DNA of 64,000 nt from assembly GCF_002105155.1 (NCBI RefSeq), contig NW_019029054.1:1-64000 (forward strand), written 5' to 3'. The notes beneath the pieces are model-generated. The model saw only the letters and a list, made by a program, of their open reading frames with translations, was not told the origin of the DNA and ran no database searches. This document shows positions 34,828 to 45,891 of this stretch, piece by piece. Numbering within the stretch: position 1 is the first letter of the stretch; each line of letters starts with the position of its first letter. Origin of the DNA: Lobosporangium transversale (taxonomy: Eukaryota > Mortierellomycota > Mortierellomycetes > Mortierellales > Mortierellaceae). A program made the position numbers and the translations under genes.

Positions 34828-37800
34828 ATGGGACAAAAGCGAGGCCCAACGGGAGGTATGTGTGTAGAGCTATAGTTGGATAACAATGGATTGGTGACAT
34901 CTCCACTCGACATATCTCAACTGCATATTACAGGAAATATGTACTAAGTAACATTTTAATAAGATGTTGCGTTTTTACGAAAATATAGATGTTATTCATG
35001 AAAGACGGCGACGAGATGATGGACCCATCCATGACGTAGGAGTACCAGAGGATCAAGATATTGACGAGGATTTTTCTGAGAAACTTGTTGGTAATTGTCG
35101 CTGAATTTTCAATAATAGTTGTATTAATGGAATACAACAGTAGACGCATCTAATCTTAAAATTTTTTGTATTTCCTTTCTCAGTCCCCAAACATGCTACT
35201 ATGGACGCTGTGGCCCAATCACACAGCTTTCAAAGAGACAGTGTCTCCTATATATTTGGAGACCATGATTACACCTGGCTCCCACTTAAGCAAGACCATG
35301 AATCACGGCCATTATGGATTACTGAGGACGGACATATTATCTTGGAAGGGTTTTCACCCATTGCTGAAAAGGCTATTGATTTTCTTATTACAATTGGTGA
35401 ACCGGTCAGCAGGTAGGAATAAAAAAAATCAGAAGCAGCTAACTAGCTTCCATCCCAATCATCGCTTACATGATGCTTTTATCATACTTCTCCGCTCTCA
35501 TTGCTAGGCCCTCTCATATCCATGAGTACAAGTTAACTCCGTATTCACTTTATGCTGCGGTATCTGTCGGACTAGAGACCGAAGACATCATCGAGGTTTT
35601 GAGTCGTCTTTCCAAAGTACCCGTTCCTGAGAGTATATTGGGTCTGATTCGGGACTGTACACTATCCTATGGCAAAGTCAAGTTGGTCTTGAAGCACAAC
35701 CGATACTTCGTGGAATCTTCGCACCCTGAGATGTTACAAAAATTGCTTCGAGATCCTATTATTAAAGAGGCACGACTAATAGGAGAAGAAGAAACCAATC
35801 AGAATGGTGCATTGATCACTGGGAAGGCACCGAACGCGAAGGATTTGTTAATCCCAGGCGTAAAGAAAGATATCCCAGATCCTAATAAAGTAGCGGCTGG
35901 AGCGTCAGCAGCAGCTGGGGCCACAGCAGGACAAGATGGAGATGAAATCTTTGCAGTTGTTGGGTTGGATAAGGATGATGATGATGTTGAAAGTGATGAC
36001 GTTCACTCATTCGAAATCAGTTCCTCATCAGTTGAAGTGAGTATTCTCAAGAGTTTTGCTTTCTTTTTGTCATTCTCACATCAACATGCTATTCATTTAT
36101 TTATTATGGGATTTTTATGCTCTTCATTAGACTGTGAAGAAGAGGTGTAATGAACTTGACTATCCCATGCTAGAAGAATACGATTTCAGGAATGACACTT
36201 TGAATCCTGATCTTGAGATTGATCTTAAGCCTATTACTGTCATTCGTCCCGTAAGTGTCCCAACCTTCCTATGAAGTTGTAAAGGAGTGCTAGAAAGTAT
36301 GCAAGCACTAGCTATACTATAATGTTTGGACTGACATTTAGTGAGCTCGCTCTTATATGCTATAGTATCAAGAAAAATCGCTTAGTAAGATGTTTGGCAA
36401 CGGTCGTGCTCGATCAGGCATTATTGTGTTACCTTGTGGAGCAGGAAAAACCCTTGTTGGTATCACAGCGGCTTGCACGGTCAAAAAGAGCACTTTGGTG
36501 CTATGTACGTCATCCGTATCAGTCCTACAATGGAGGCAGCAGTTCTTGCTGTGGTCCAACATCAAACCTCATCAAATCGCCGTGTTCACGTCAGATCAAA
36601 AAGAAAAATTTCTGGGTGCTGCTGGTATTGTTATATCAACATATAGCATGGTTGCCAATACCCGTAACCGCTCACATGATTCGCAAAAGATGATGAATTT
36701 TTTAAAGAGTCGAGAGTGGGGATTTCTGTTGTTGGACGAGGTACATGTCGTTCCCGCAAACATGTTCCGCAAGGTCCTGACAACGATTGCTGCTCATGCC
36801 AAGCTGGGCCTTACCGCAACTCTTGTTCGAGAAGACGAGAAAATCGACGATCTTAACTTCTTGATCGGCCCCAAGTTGTACGAGGCTAACTGGATGGATT
36901 TAGCCTCAAAAGGACATATTGCCAATGTGCAATGTGCAGAAGTCTGGTGTCCGATGACTCCAGCCTTCTACCGAGAATATCTGCGTGAAAATTCTAGGAA
37001 AAGAACACTGTTGTATGTTATGAATCCCAATAAGTTTCAAGCGTGCCAATATCTAATTAGATACCATGAAGAGCGTGGTGACAAGATTATTGTCTTCTCA
37101 GACAATGTATATGCATTGGTAGCATACGCACAGAAACTGATGAAGCCATTCATCTATGGTGAAACCAGTCAACAGGAACGTGTCCGCATCTTACAGAATT
37201 TTCAACATAACCCCAAGATTAATACGATCTTTTTGTCCAAAGTTGGAGACACATCGATTGATCTACCAGAAGCTACGTGTCTGATTCAGGTGTCGTCTCA
37301 TTATGGCTCACGTCGTCAAGAGGCGCAGCGTTTAGGGCGAATTTTAAGAGCCAAGCGTAGGAACGACGAAGGTTTCAATGCATTCTTTTATTCGTTGGTG
37401 TCGAAGGATACGCAAGAAATGTACTATTCAACCAAGCGTCAACAGTTCTTGATTGACCAAGGCTATGCATTTAAAGTGATTACGAATCTGGATGGTATGG
37501 ATCAAGAACAAGATCTTGTCTATTCTACACCTGCAGAACAACTGAGTCTGCTCCAGTCAGTGTTGCTGGCCCAGGAGAGTGAAGCGGACTTGAATGATGA
37601 TGTAGAGCCAGATGCGGATGATCTAACGGGAAACACAAGCCGACGCAGCGGTGCAGGTGGAGGATCAGTACTGAGCCATGTGGGTTCAGTTGCTGGTGGT
37701 TCTAACGGGGCGAAGCGCACAGTAGGAGGGCTCAAGAGCTTAAGTGGAGGAGATCAGATGGCATATATTGAATATAACAAGGCGGTCAATTTGAAGGATA

Positions 37801-37859
37801 AGGACAAGAACAAAGCTGAACACCACCCATTATTCAAGAAGCATCGCAACAAGAAGTAA
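34828..37859 (+). CDS. TFIIH helicase subunit XPB/Ssl2 (Rad25)
   Basis: 3'-5' DNA translocase of TFIIH, needed for promoter opening and nucleotide-excision repair. About 835 residues in six exons. Exon 1 (34828-34855, MGQKRGPTG) joins [13 protein letters not shown]. The N-terminal domain contains [17 protein letters not shown] and [18 protein letters not shown]. The helicase core shows VLPCGAGKT (Walker A), DEVH (Walker B), [10 protein letters not shown] (motif III with the RED motif), [23 protein letters not shown] and [13 protein letters not shown] (motif VI). The C-terminal tail has glycine-rich [16 protein letters not shown] and ends HRNKK. Every catalytic motif expected of XPB is present. 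An AATAAA-like signal lies about 20 bases past the stop. Confidence 0.96.
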
Positions 37860-38168
37860 TTCATTTGATAAACGATTAAATAAACTTTTCGCGGTGAGTG
37901 GCGAAGACGGAAGAGCGCCACAGGCACATTACAAAAAAAAAGCGCAATTTTTTCTATTCTCTTCTTTTTTTTCCTCGCTCCACTCCCCTTACTTCCCTAC
38001 TTCCCTCACTCCCTTATTCCTCACTCCTTCATTCCCTCACTCCTTTACTCCCTTACTCCTCTTACCCCTTTAGAGCCTAAAACCTATCGCATTTCATTGT
38101 GTAAATAAATTTGTAATCCCTCTCTTAATCATTCCCCCATTACAAAACCAACTGAAATCAACTCTACC
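37860..38168 (+). promoter_or_regulatory. Skp1 upstream region with periodic pyrimidine tract
   Basis: The 309 bases before skp1 contain about 90 bases of nearly pure C/T on the plus strand (about 37976-38068), built from repeated units such as ACTTCCCT and ACTCC(C/T)TTA at 8-10 base spacing. CT-rich promoters are usual for highly expressed fungal genes. This tract could also form non-B DNA. Confidence 0.5.
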
Positions 38169-38648
38169 ATGACTATCACACTTGTCTCACTGGATAATCA
38201 ACAGTTCAAGGTTGATAAGGAGGTCGCTGAGCGATCCATTCTCATCAAAAACATGATTGAAGATGTGGGTGAGAGTGATGCACCCATTCCTCTACCCAAT
38301 GTGTCGTCTGCTGTGCTGACAAAGGTTATTGAATACTGTGAGCACCATAGGAACGATCCTATTCAAGTTCAGGACGAGTCAGATGATCCTCGCAAGCGTT
38401 CCAATGATATTGAGGAATGGGATAGGAAGTTTATGCAAGTGGACCAAGAGATGCTGTTTGAGATCATTCTTGCTGCCAATTACTTAGATATCAAGCCCTT
38501 ACTCGATGTAGGATGTAAGACAGTGGCCAATATTATTAAGGGCAAAACGCCCGAGGAGATTCGGATGGCCTTCAACATTGTCAATGATTTTACGCCTGAG
38601 GAAGAGGCTCAAATCAAGAAGGAGAACGAGTGGGCTGAGGACCGTTAA
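38169..38648 (+). CDS. skp1: Skp1, SCF ubiquitin ligase adaptor
   Basis: Adaptor that links cullin-1 to F-box proteins. 159 residues, the usual length for the family, in one exon. The N-terminal BTB/POZ-like fold reads [20 protein letters not shown] and [14 protein letters not shown]. The cullin-facing and F-box-binding C terminus is intact: [37 protein letters not shown] and [18 protein letters not shown]. The normal fungal/animal ending is NEWCEEK-like; here the Cys is Ala. The F-box/LRR protein at 59.4-61.8 kb is a possible partner. AT-rich AAATTAAATAAAAAG follows the stop. Confidence 0.97.
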   Translation: MTITLVSLDNQQFKVDKEVAERSILIKNMIEDVGESDAPIPLPNVSSAVLTKVIEYCEHHRNDPIQVQDESDDPRKRSNDIEEWDRKFMQVDQEMLFEIILAANYLDIKPLLDVGCKTVANIIKGKTPEEIRMAFNIVNDFTPEEEAQIKKENEWAEDR

Positions 38649-39431
38649 AAAATTAAATAAAAAGAACGGACACCATGAAAGCAGGATACGGCAAGCCTTG
38701 GTTTTTTAGCACTTGCCGTTCACATGTTAAATTACAGGCTGGCCATTATTCACAGGTCAATTCATTCGAAGCATGATTGCTATTGATTGCTCTTCTTATC
38801 GTGAAATTAAACAATCAGTTTACCTCTTTCTTAAAGGACTGGTGGATGACACTTTACATAAAAAATGTTAAGCGAGACCAAGGGTTACCGCCATGCTTCA
38901 TGGAATATCTGAGATAATCAACACCAAACAGTTGCACTACCAGAACACTTGGGGTGGAAGGATCAACGCCAGGAACGACATGCATGCTTAAAATTGCATG
39001 AGGGGGTGGAGTGATGTCCGATTTATTGTCGATGTCCCTCCCCTATCCCAATCTTTCTCCTGCTTTTGCCCTTAGATTTACCATTTCTAAAGATTCTTGG
39101 CATTGGTACAGGCTGAAAATGAGAACCATGCTGACAATGCCGATGACATGAGTACTGGTATTTTCTTTTTTTATTTATGATCATGGTACGGCAAGGGGGA
39201 TATCCCCAGGACCCTCAAAAAACCGAATTCAGGTCAATTGCATTCGTCCTTGATTCTCTTCCTCCCCCCCCCTTTTTTTATGTTCTTACCACTATACTTA
39301 AAGCTGTCTATGCGATACTCTTCCCTGTGAAGAAAGTGACGAGCCATTTCTGTTCGTTTGTTGCTTTTCTTTTGCATTTTTTATTTTATTTTGAAAGATC
39401 ATTATCATTTCCACAAGGAGTAAAAAAAAAA
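38649..39431. other. Skp1 to Sel1-protein intergenic region
   Basis: Some 780 bases with no supported gene. The Sel1-protein frame stays open upstream to 39177 (85 further codons, hydrophobic and phenylalanine-rich), but this looks like translated 5'UTR. I see no RNA gene or repeat beyond short C and T runs near 39260-39280. Confidence 0.4.
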
Positions 39432-41468
39432 ATGGCGTTCGTGAAGAGTGTCAAAAAGTATTTAGAAAAACGAGCAAACCGCCCTAATCGTTACCATCAA
39501 AGTTCAGAAGCATCAACGCCTACTTCTGCTTTTGTTTCTTCTTCCACTTTCAATACTCCCGGTGGAAACATCGACAGGGCCAATATCCAAAACGAAGCTA
39601 TTATCGCAGAGGAACTTAGGCAGTACAACACTAACAGCAACAATAGCAATAATAATGACGACGAATCCTCGCATCCCTCAACCATTCATGACACAAGTAA
39701 CTACAATACCACTACCTGCAACAACAACATCAATAGTAATATCTCTAGTAATAGCACAACGGCATTATCCGTTTCAACTTCTATCTCATCACATCGTACT
39801 CGCCGCCATCGCAAGCGATCATCATTACTTTATCCATCTTCTTCCTCCTCTTCTCGTGCCCATTCCTCCCTTGATCACCGCAATTCTTCTCTGCTGGATG
39901 GCAATCAACGAACCATGGATAGTCATTTTGTGGGTCGGACTTCAACAGCATGTCCACGATTCTGCCCAGACGCTTCTCCGGTAATACAACCGAACTCAAG
40001 TTCCGCACAAAAAGACAATGACAATCAAAAATCTGCTCGCTGGATGAAGCGTATTCTTGGGAAGGCTGCACAATTGAAACAATATTCCCAAAACTCAGTC
40101 TCTAAAGGTACTCTGTTCGCTACTAAAACCGGAAAGAGCCTTAAGAAGCATTTTTTGAAGGGGATACACCGTGATAGGCAACACGACGGAGATAACGAAG
40201 CTTATATCAGCGATGATGATATATATCTACGGCAAAATAATTTGGCAGCTAAGAGTGTAGCTGCTTTTCCGCTTATCACGACGTCGATGGACAGCAAAGA
40301 CATTAGAAACGAAAGTGACAGCGATCCTGAAAGCGATGGAGACAATAGCTACGACAAAGAAGCATTAGATCTTCGCTACTTTTATGACCCTCAATCAGAG
40401 GATTCTGTGAACCGGATAACGTTTTTGACAGGACCTGAGCACTACTATCATCTCGCCCTTCAGCTGGAGACAAGTCCTTGTCAAGAGTTCCAACTATATG
40501 GTAAAGAACTTTATATTCGCGCAGCAGGACTGGGCTACGCACCAGCACAATTTAAATTAGGCATCTGTTATGAACTTGGCCTCACTCACTTCCCCATGGA
40601 CCCCACACAATCATTTGCTTGGTACAAGCGTGCAGCTTTGCAGGGCCATGCTGATGCAGAGCTTGCTGTTTCGGGGTGGTATCTTACGGGCCATCCTCAA
40701 GGATTAATCCAATCAGAACCACTAGCATACGAATGGGCTTCCAAGGCAGCGAAACGGGGCTGGGCCAAGGCCGAGTATACATTAGGGCATTATTATGAAG
40801 TTGGAATTGGCGTCCCACAGGATCTAGCAGTGGCGAAGCAGTGGTATATAAAGGCTGCAGCACAGGGGAACGAGAGAGCGCTTTTGAGATTACTGGTAGG
40901 ACATGTCGGCTTGGATGTGGACTATGCACACCTTAAAGACGCGTTACTCCACCAAAACCAGAACAACCCTTATTTGATTCACCAACTAGCGCAGTTCCAT
41001 GAACACAGAGAGTATGGTCTCGTTCCGGATGAGGACGCCGCATTTGAGCTATACGCAGCATCAGCACAAGCAAACTATGCACCAGCACAATACAAGTTGG
41101 GAGCATGTTATGAGTTTGGTATTTTAGGATGTCCGCAAGATCCAGTTCAGGCAGTCCACTGGTATAGACGAGGAGCCGAAAACGGGCATGTCGAAGCATT
41201 GTTGGCGCTAGCAGGGTTTTACCTTGATGGAAGTGCAGGTCAAGCAGCAGAGCAGAGCGACGAAGAAGCATTCAGATTCGTGGAAGCCGCAGCGCAACGA
41301 GGAGTACCTAAAGCTGAATATATCACCGGCTTCTTTCTAGAGCATGGGCTGGGCGTTGAACAGAATATAAATGAAGCAAAACGGTGGTACCATTTAGCCT
41401 GTGCCAAAGGCGTGGATTCTGCAGAAAAGCGACTAAAAGACCTAGAGAAGCTGTCAGACTTTTCTTAG
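39432..41468 (+). CDS. Sel1-repeat protein, Skt5/Chs4-like chitin synthase regulator
   Basis: 678 residues in one exon. I place the start at 39432 (A-run then ATGGCG, MAFVKSVKKYLEKR) rather than at the in-frame ATG 255 bases upstream. About 330 disordered residues come first, rich in Ser, Asn and Thr with basic patches. At least seven Sel1-like repeats follow: RAAGLGYAPAQFKLGICYEL, SFAWYKRAALQGHADAEL, AVSGWYLTG, WAKAEYTLGHYYEVGIGVPQ, AKQWYIKAAAQGNERAL, YAPAQYKLGACYEFG and AKRWYHLACAKG. The AVSGWYLTG and KAEYTLGHYYEVGIGV blocks are typical of the Skt5/Chs4 family, which activates chitin synthase III. No C-terminal CaaX box is present (it ends KLSDFS), unlike yeast Chs4. Confidence 0.85.
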   Translation: MAFVKSVKKYLEKRANRPNRYHQSSEASTPTSAFVSSSTFNTPGGNIDRANIQNEAIIAEELRQYNTNSNNSNNNDDESSHPSTIHDTSNYNTTTCNNNINSNISSNSTTALSVSTSISSHRTRRHRKRSSLLYPSSSSSSRAHSSLDHRNSSLLDGNQRTMDSHFVGRTSTACPRFCPDASPVIQPNSSSAQKDNDNQKSARWMKRILGKAAQLKQYSQNSVSKGTLFATKTGKSLKKHFLKGIHRDRQHDGDNEAYISDDDIYLRQNNLAAKSVAAFPLITTSMDSKDIRNESDSDPESDGDNSYDKEALDLRYFYDPQSEDSVNRITFLTGPEHYYHLALQLETSPCQEFQLYGKELYIRAAGLGYAPAQFKLGICYELGLTHFPMDPTQSFAWYKRAALQGHADAELAVSGWYLTGHPQGLIQSEPLAYEWASKAAKRGWAKAEYTLGHYYEVGIGVPQDLAVAKQWYIKAAAQGNERALLRLLVGHVGLDVDYAHLKDALLHQNQNNPYLIHQLAQFHEHREYGLVPDEDAAFELYAASAQANYAPAQYKLGACYEFGILGCPQDPVQAVHWYRRGAENGHVEALLALAGFYLDGSAGQAAEQSDEEAFRFVEAAAQRGVPKAEYITGFFLEHGLGVEQNINEAKRWYHLACAKGVDSAEKRLKDLEKLSDFS

Positions 41469-41951
41469 CAACCTCAAATTAAATATTGGGAAAATAAGTA
41501 TAAAAAAAAAAAATTATGGCTTTTCAATCCATCAGCTTTTCTGAGGCTGATATTTCCTACTGCTCATCGTTTTAATAGCATACAGCCCAAGTTACTTCAG
41601 TAGCTATCGTTCAGCTCCAAATCCATCATTTGAATAGAGATCTCATTTGTATAACTTAAAAAAGATGATGGTACCGCCTTGATGGGAGATTCCACTCAGA
41701 TTTTTGCAGCAATTGCTCTGCTGCCAACTTGAATAAACCAGCTTGTTGCTTTCTCTTTTACCTGCTCTGCTTCGTTTTCCTTTTTTTTTTTTTTTTTTTT
41801 TTATATAAAAAAAACTCTTTTTCTATAAGAGCGGTACGATTCTCCACCCCTCGGTTTCTCACTCCCTACTTTTTTGCGTTGATCCACCCTTTTGATTACC
41901 GCCCTTCCTTTTCTAACTACAACTTCAGCGGGTTTCATCTAGTTGCATCAG
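41469..41951 (+). promoter_or_regulatory. Sel1-protein to homeobox intergenic region
   Basis: 483 bases between two plus-strand genes. It holds an A11 run after the stop, a T-run of about 22 at 41781-41802 and C/T-rich sequence near 41840-41910 just upstream of the homeobox start. It probably contains the 3'UTR, promoter and 5'UTR. Nothing more specific is recognised. Confidence 0.35.
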
Positions 41952-44071
41952 ATGGACATGGACTCTTTATTTCTCAACTATGCTGCCACTACATCTCCTC
42001 CCAGGTTGGTTGAAATTGAGTGGGATCCTCTTATTGGCTTGCCTACGCCAAATCCAGATCCAGGCAATCTCCCATTATTCTTGCTATCGCCTCCACTTCC
42101 ATATATGAATAACCCACAGGAAGGATTGACCGCACTAGAGCTCATTAGTCCTATTTCATACCAAGGGTCAAGTTCCCAAGATTCTGCTGAAGGAGATAAA
42201 AACTTTATTTGGCCTGAGTTGGGCTTTATCGATGCTGGAACCTTTCCTGAAAATGCTGATTTAATTGAGCAAACAATCAGCTCCGGCGAGGACTATCATA
42301 GCCCTTGGTCAAATACCGTTGTTGATACCAACCAATCTGATGCTGTGCAGCCGACGTTGCTGATACCTAGCGTGGATGCTCTCTCTCAAACTGCTTCAAG
42401 GTAACGAATGAGCCTTTGGTTTTCACATCACTAGGGTGATCAGATATGCTTGTGTAGAATGGAACGTTGCACATCGAGACTGGAGAGGCTTCGGCGGATC
42501 GGAAAGGAGAAGCCCATCAATTTATCACTTTCAATAGGAAAACCACGCTATGTGCTCAAGGAATTAGGAATTATATAGGGGGCAAATGCTTCTATTAATG
42601 GCAATATTTCCCTATCTATTTGCAACAACGATCTCTTGCACAAATTTCGATATATCTTCGACTGACACGTCGCTGATGACGGCGATGATGATAATATTGA
42701 TAATGACCTTAATCTATCCACTTATTTGAACCATCTCTGTCTAATCACAGCGTTGATTTCTGTAGCCTGCTAGATGCCTCGTCAACTTCAATATCACAAG
42801 ATATTGATGCTTTGTTATCGATATCCTACGAAGGAGATGCTTCAACATGGCCTCTTTATCAGTACTATAATAATACAGAGGCGAAGAAGCAGTTGCAACT
42901 ATCAGAAATCGAGGAACCATCTATGATATTATCCATAAACTCTGACAATGCAGTGATTTTATCAAGCAAGCCGTCTTTGGTACCAGTCGCGGTGCCTTTG
43001 CTTTCGTCTGAGATTGCAACACAATTTCAAGTAAAGCAAAAGAAGTTGTTTAGTGTTCCAACAGGGAATATAGCTTCGCTTTCAACAGATTCTTGCAATG
43101 GGCAGTGGTCTGCTGGTCTAGATAATCATGACCTCAGGTCTGTAGCCCTGGGCTACGATCTTCAAAGCTCGCAACTACCCATCAATCTCTTAGACGTGGC
43201 AAATCAGGTTGAACATTCCCAGGCAACCATGGCGATCCAACAGCTCCGCGAGGGCCAACGGAATCCATGGGATGCCTTCAATGACCCTCCGAAGGCAAAA
43301 AGTACGGCCACAACGCCTATTCAATCTTCTTCATCCATCACCATACAAAATAATAGCATATCTACCTGTTGCCTTTTGGATGAATACAGTGATGGGATCG
43401 CTTCCACAAATGGTATTTACACACCTCCGTGTAATCAACTTGAAGCATGGATGTTGGTCAACTCGCTTCACCGAGAAGCGCCACAAACGCTTCCATTGCT
43501 GCAGCTGACGCCGCAGGCGCAGGACCTTGTCCATCTGTCCGACCAGTCGAGAAACCCTGTGCTGCATCCATCGCCACTGCGCGAGCCCAATGGCCCTTAC
43601 ACGCAAAGCTTTCCATGTCAGCACCATATGAGTTCGCACCCATGGACCAAGACATACTTGCAGTGTCATCACCAGCAGCAACCTCAAGCATTCAATCTTT
43701 ACCCTCAATCGTACTGCACCCAACATTATCCTCAATATTATTCCTCGGAAGAGCTTTCAGAGGCCATACAGAATGGTCAACACTTCCATCATCACTCGTC
43801 TCCACAAGCTGCATTCAAAGGAGAGAAAGAGTATCATTTTACTCCTGTACTATCGACACTTAAACGCAGACGACGACTGACCAATGAGGAAAGCGAATTT
43901 TTGATTCATCAATTTAAGATCAACGAGCGACCAACAGCGCAGGAGCGTGAGTCGTTTGCCAAGTACCTCAAATTGGACCGAAGGACTATCCAAGTATGGT
44001 TCCAAAACCGGAGGGCGAAACTTAAACGTGATGAGAAAGGAGGGGAGGAAAGTGCTGGAGAGGATCAATAA
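41952..44071 (+). CDS. Homeodomain transcription factor
   Basis: 589 residues in two exons, 41952-42400 and 42751-44071. The donor GTAACG and acceptor ATCACAG join GCTTCAAG to CGTTGATTTC in phase. The intron is 350 nt, the longest I find in the window. The start is the ATG giving MDMDSLFLNY. Most of the protein is disordered and rich in Ser, Gln, His and Pro. The homeodomain is near the C terminus: KRRRRLTNEESEFLIHQFK, ERPTAQERESFAKYLKLDRR and TIQVWFQNRRAKLKRDEKG. Helix 3 carries the invariant Trp, Phe, Asn and Arg. It has typical 60-residue spacing rather than the TALE insert. Targets are unknown. Fungal relatives of this layout (Yox1/Phx1-like) regulate the cell cycle or stationary phase, which is not shown here. 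Confidence 0.9.
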
Positions 44072-44372
44072 GAACAAGGTTGGTGCCAGCTGAAGGCAAA
44101 GAGCCAAGAACAAAAGGGTGTAGTTGGTATAGCCAGCACTAGTGGTATTACAGTGGCGTTGGAGTAGGAAGGATGATGTTCTCGTACAGCACTGTCCACC
44201 GTTGGACAGCAAAGTGCATCAAATTAAATTCATGCACAAAATCGTTAATAAACTCCGACACATCGTGGCAGTCACATAGTCTAGTAGTCAGGTCTTGCGG
44301 GACATCCAGCTCGTTTGTAGTCTTTTTTATTCTTCACACTGATCCATTTTTGTGATCAATCAAATCATCGTA

Positions 44373-45295
44373 ATGGCACAAAAATCAATGGGTATCTCAT
44401 TCCGCTTGGCATCCACTCGCCAGGTAGGTGAAGAATTAGTCCAACAGTCTTTTTTTTTTTTTTTTTTTTATCTTTTCTAAATACAGATAGTCCCTCTGCT
44501 ACTGGACGTTTTGCTCCTTATCGCTCTTAGCATTTGTTTAACAAAGTTGCAACGACCCAACGACTTGCTTCACCATGGTCTTTGCGCAATGCTAATGTAG
44601 CGACACATCATATCCATAACGCCAGATCAAATGTCTCCACACCTCCTTCTCCTCCATCCGGATCGTCCGGCTTCACAGAGGCTCTAGGGTCTCGGAAACG
44701 TGTAAAGGCCAAGAACACTGATATGTTGTATTACACAGCATCAATTCTAATAGGCACTTTGGGGCTTTCATACGCTGCAGTGCCACTTTATCGTATGTTC
44801 TGTTCTGCAACTGGCTTAGGAGGCGCGCCTATGGTGGGGGAGACAAAATTTGCACCCGAACGCTTGGTCCCACGCGACAATCATCGTCGCATTAAGGTCA
44901 AATTTAATGCAGATACATCAACGTCGCTGCAATGGTCGTTCCAACCCCAGCAACGCCAAGTCTCAGTATTGCCGGGGGAGACAGCATTAGCATTCTACAC
45001 AGCCAAGAACAAATCAAAGGATGACGTGATTGGCATTGCAACCTATAATGTAACTCCTTCCAAAGTAGCGCCTCATTTCAATAAGATCCAGTGCTTCTGT
45101 TTCGAAGAACAAAAATTGATGGCAGGTGAGCAGGTGGATATGCCAATCTTCTTCTTCTTGGATCCTGAGTTCGCAAATGATCCAGATATGGCGGATGTCG
45201 ATACTGTAGTCCTGAGCTATACGTTCTTTAAGGCCAGGGGAATGCCATTTGAGAAGCAAGCTGGTCTATCAGAACAACATTCACAGCAACAGTAA
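44373..45295 (+). CDS. cox11: Cox11, copper chaperone for cytochrome c oxidase
   Basis: Inner-membrane protein that delivers copper to the CuB site of Cox1. Two exons: 44373-44423 encodes MAQKSMGISFRLASTRQ and 44531-45295 continues HLFNKVATTQRL in phase. The N-terminal 50 residues are basic, Ser-rich and unacidic, as in a mitochondrial presequence. One membrane segment follows (DMLYYTASILIGTLGLSYAA). The conserved domain contains VPLYRMFCSATGLGG, the copper-binding CFCFEEQ and MPIFFFLDPEF, and ends SYTFFKARG plus a short tail. The intron includes a T-run of about 19. Assignment is secure. Confidence 0.95.
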
Positions 45296-45480
45296 TAACA
45301 ACAAGCAATAGATCTTTTACCATCATAGCATTCCTTCTTTCTTTACTTCATGCTTTTAAACAGATTATAGAGATCTTTAAAATTTTTCTGCGACACATTC
45401 AAATGGCCAAACGAGTAAAATAGATGAACAAAAAGATGTTTCTAATGGCTCTACGATGCAATTATCCACTATATGCTGCG

Positions 45481-45518
<38 letters not shown>

Positions 45519-45537
45519 GCCTGTGCGCAGTCAATAA

Positions 45538-45569
<32 letters not shown>

Positions 45570-45622
45570 CAATTTCTACACAACAGCGCTTTCTCCTTTA
45601 CTCCTTCACTCTCCTCTTTCTC

Positions 45623-45669
<47 letters not shown>

Positions 45670-45891
45670 CATTACTATTACCTGACGCGATCTGACCTAG
45701 GCTCTTGTGTATGAATTCCCTCTTATTTTTTATTATTTATTTTTTTAATCAGATTCCAGTTTAGCATTAATCAGACATAGATAAGCAGTAGTAATTCATT
45801 ATCTCGGCTTGGACATTTCACTCCAACTTCCTTTATCTTCCTTTTCTCTATTTCTTTTTTTTTACTCTTCCGTGAAGGGGTCCAGGTAGAC
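45296..45891. other. Cox11 to unknown-gene intergenic region with three homopolymers
   Basis: About 600 bases without a gene. It contains T34 (45482-45515), A29 (45541-45569) and T44 (45626-45669) in close succession, with CT-rich sequence between them. It probably holds the cox11 3'UTR and the promoter of the next gene. Confidence 0.5.
45482..45669. repeat. T34 / A29 / T44 homopolymer triad
   Basis: Three very long homopolymers lie within 188 bases: T34 at 45482-45515, A29 at 45541-45569 and T44 at 45626-45669. The central A-run can pair with either T-run. Exact lengths may be affected by sequencing. Similar single runs occur across the window, for example near 6089-6120, 6533-6560, 25206-25229, 27328-27358, 47818-47844, 48933-48963 and 53338-53366. 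Confidence 0.85.

Noticed and set aside
39177-39431. In-frame upstream extension of the Sel1-repeat protein
   Set aside because: The extra 85 residues are Phe-rich and unlike a conserved domain. The ATG at 39432 lies in a good A-rich context and starts a sensible basic sequence, so the extension is probably 5'UTR.
43331-43735. 134-codon minus-strand frame opposite the homeobox gene
   Set aside because: Arg/Leu-rich antisense of a His/Gln-rich disordered region, with no family resemblance.
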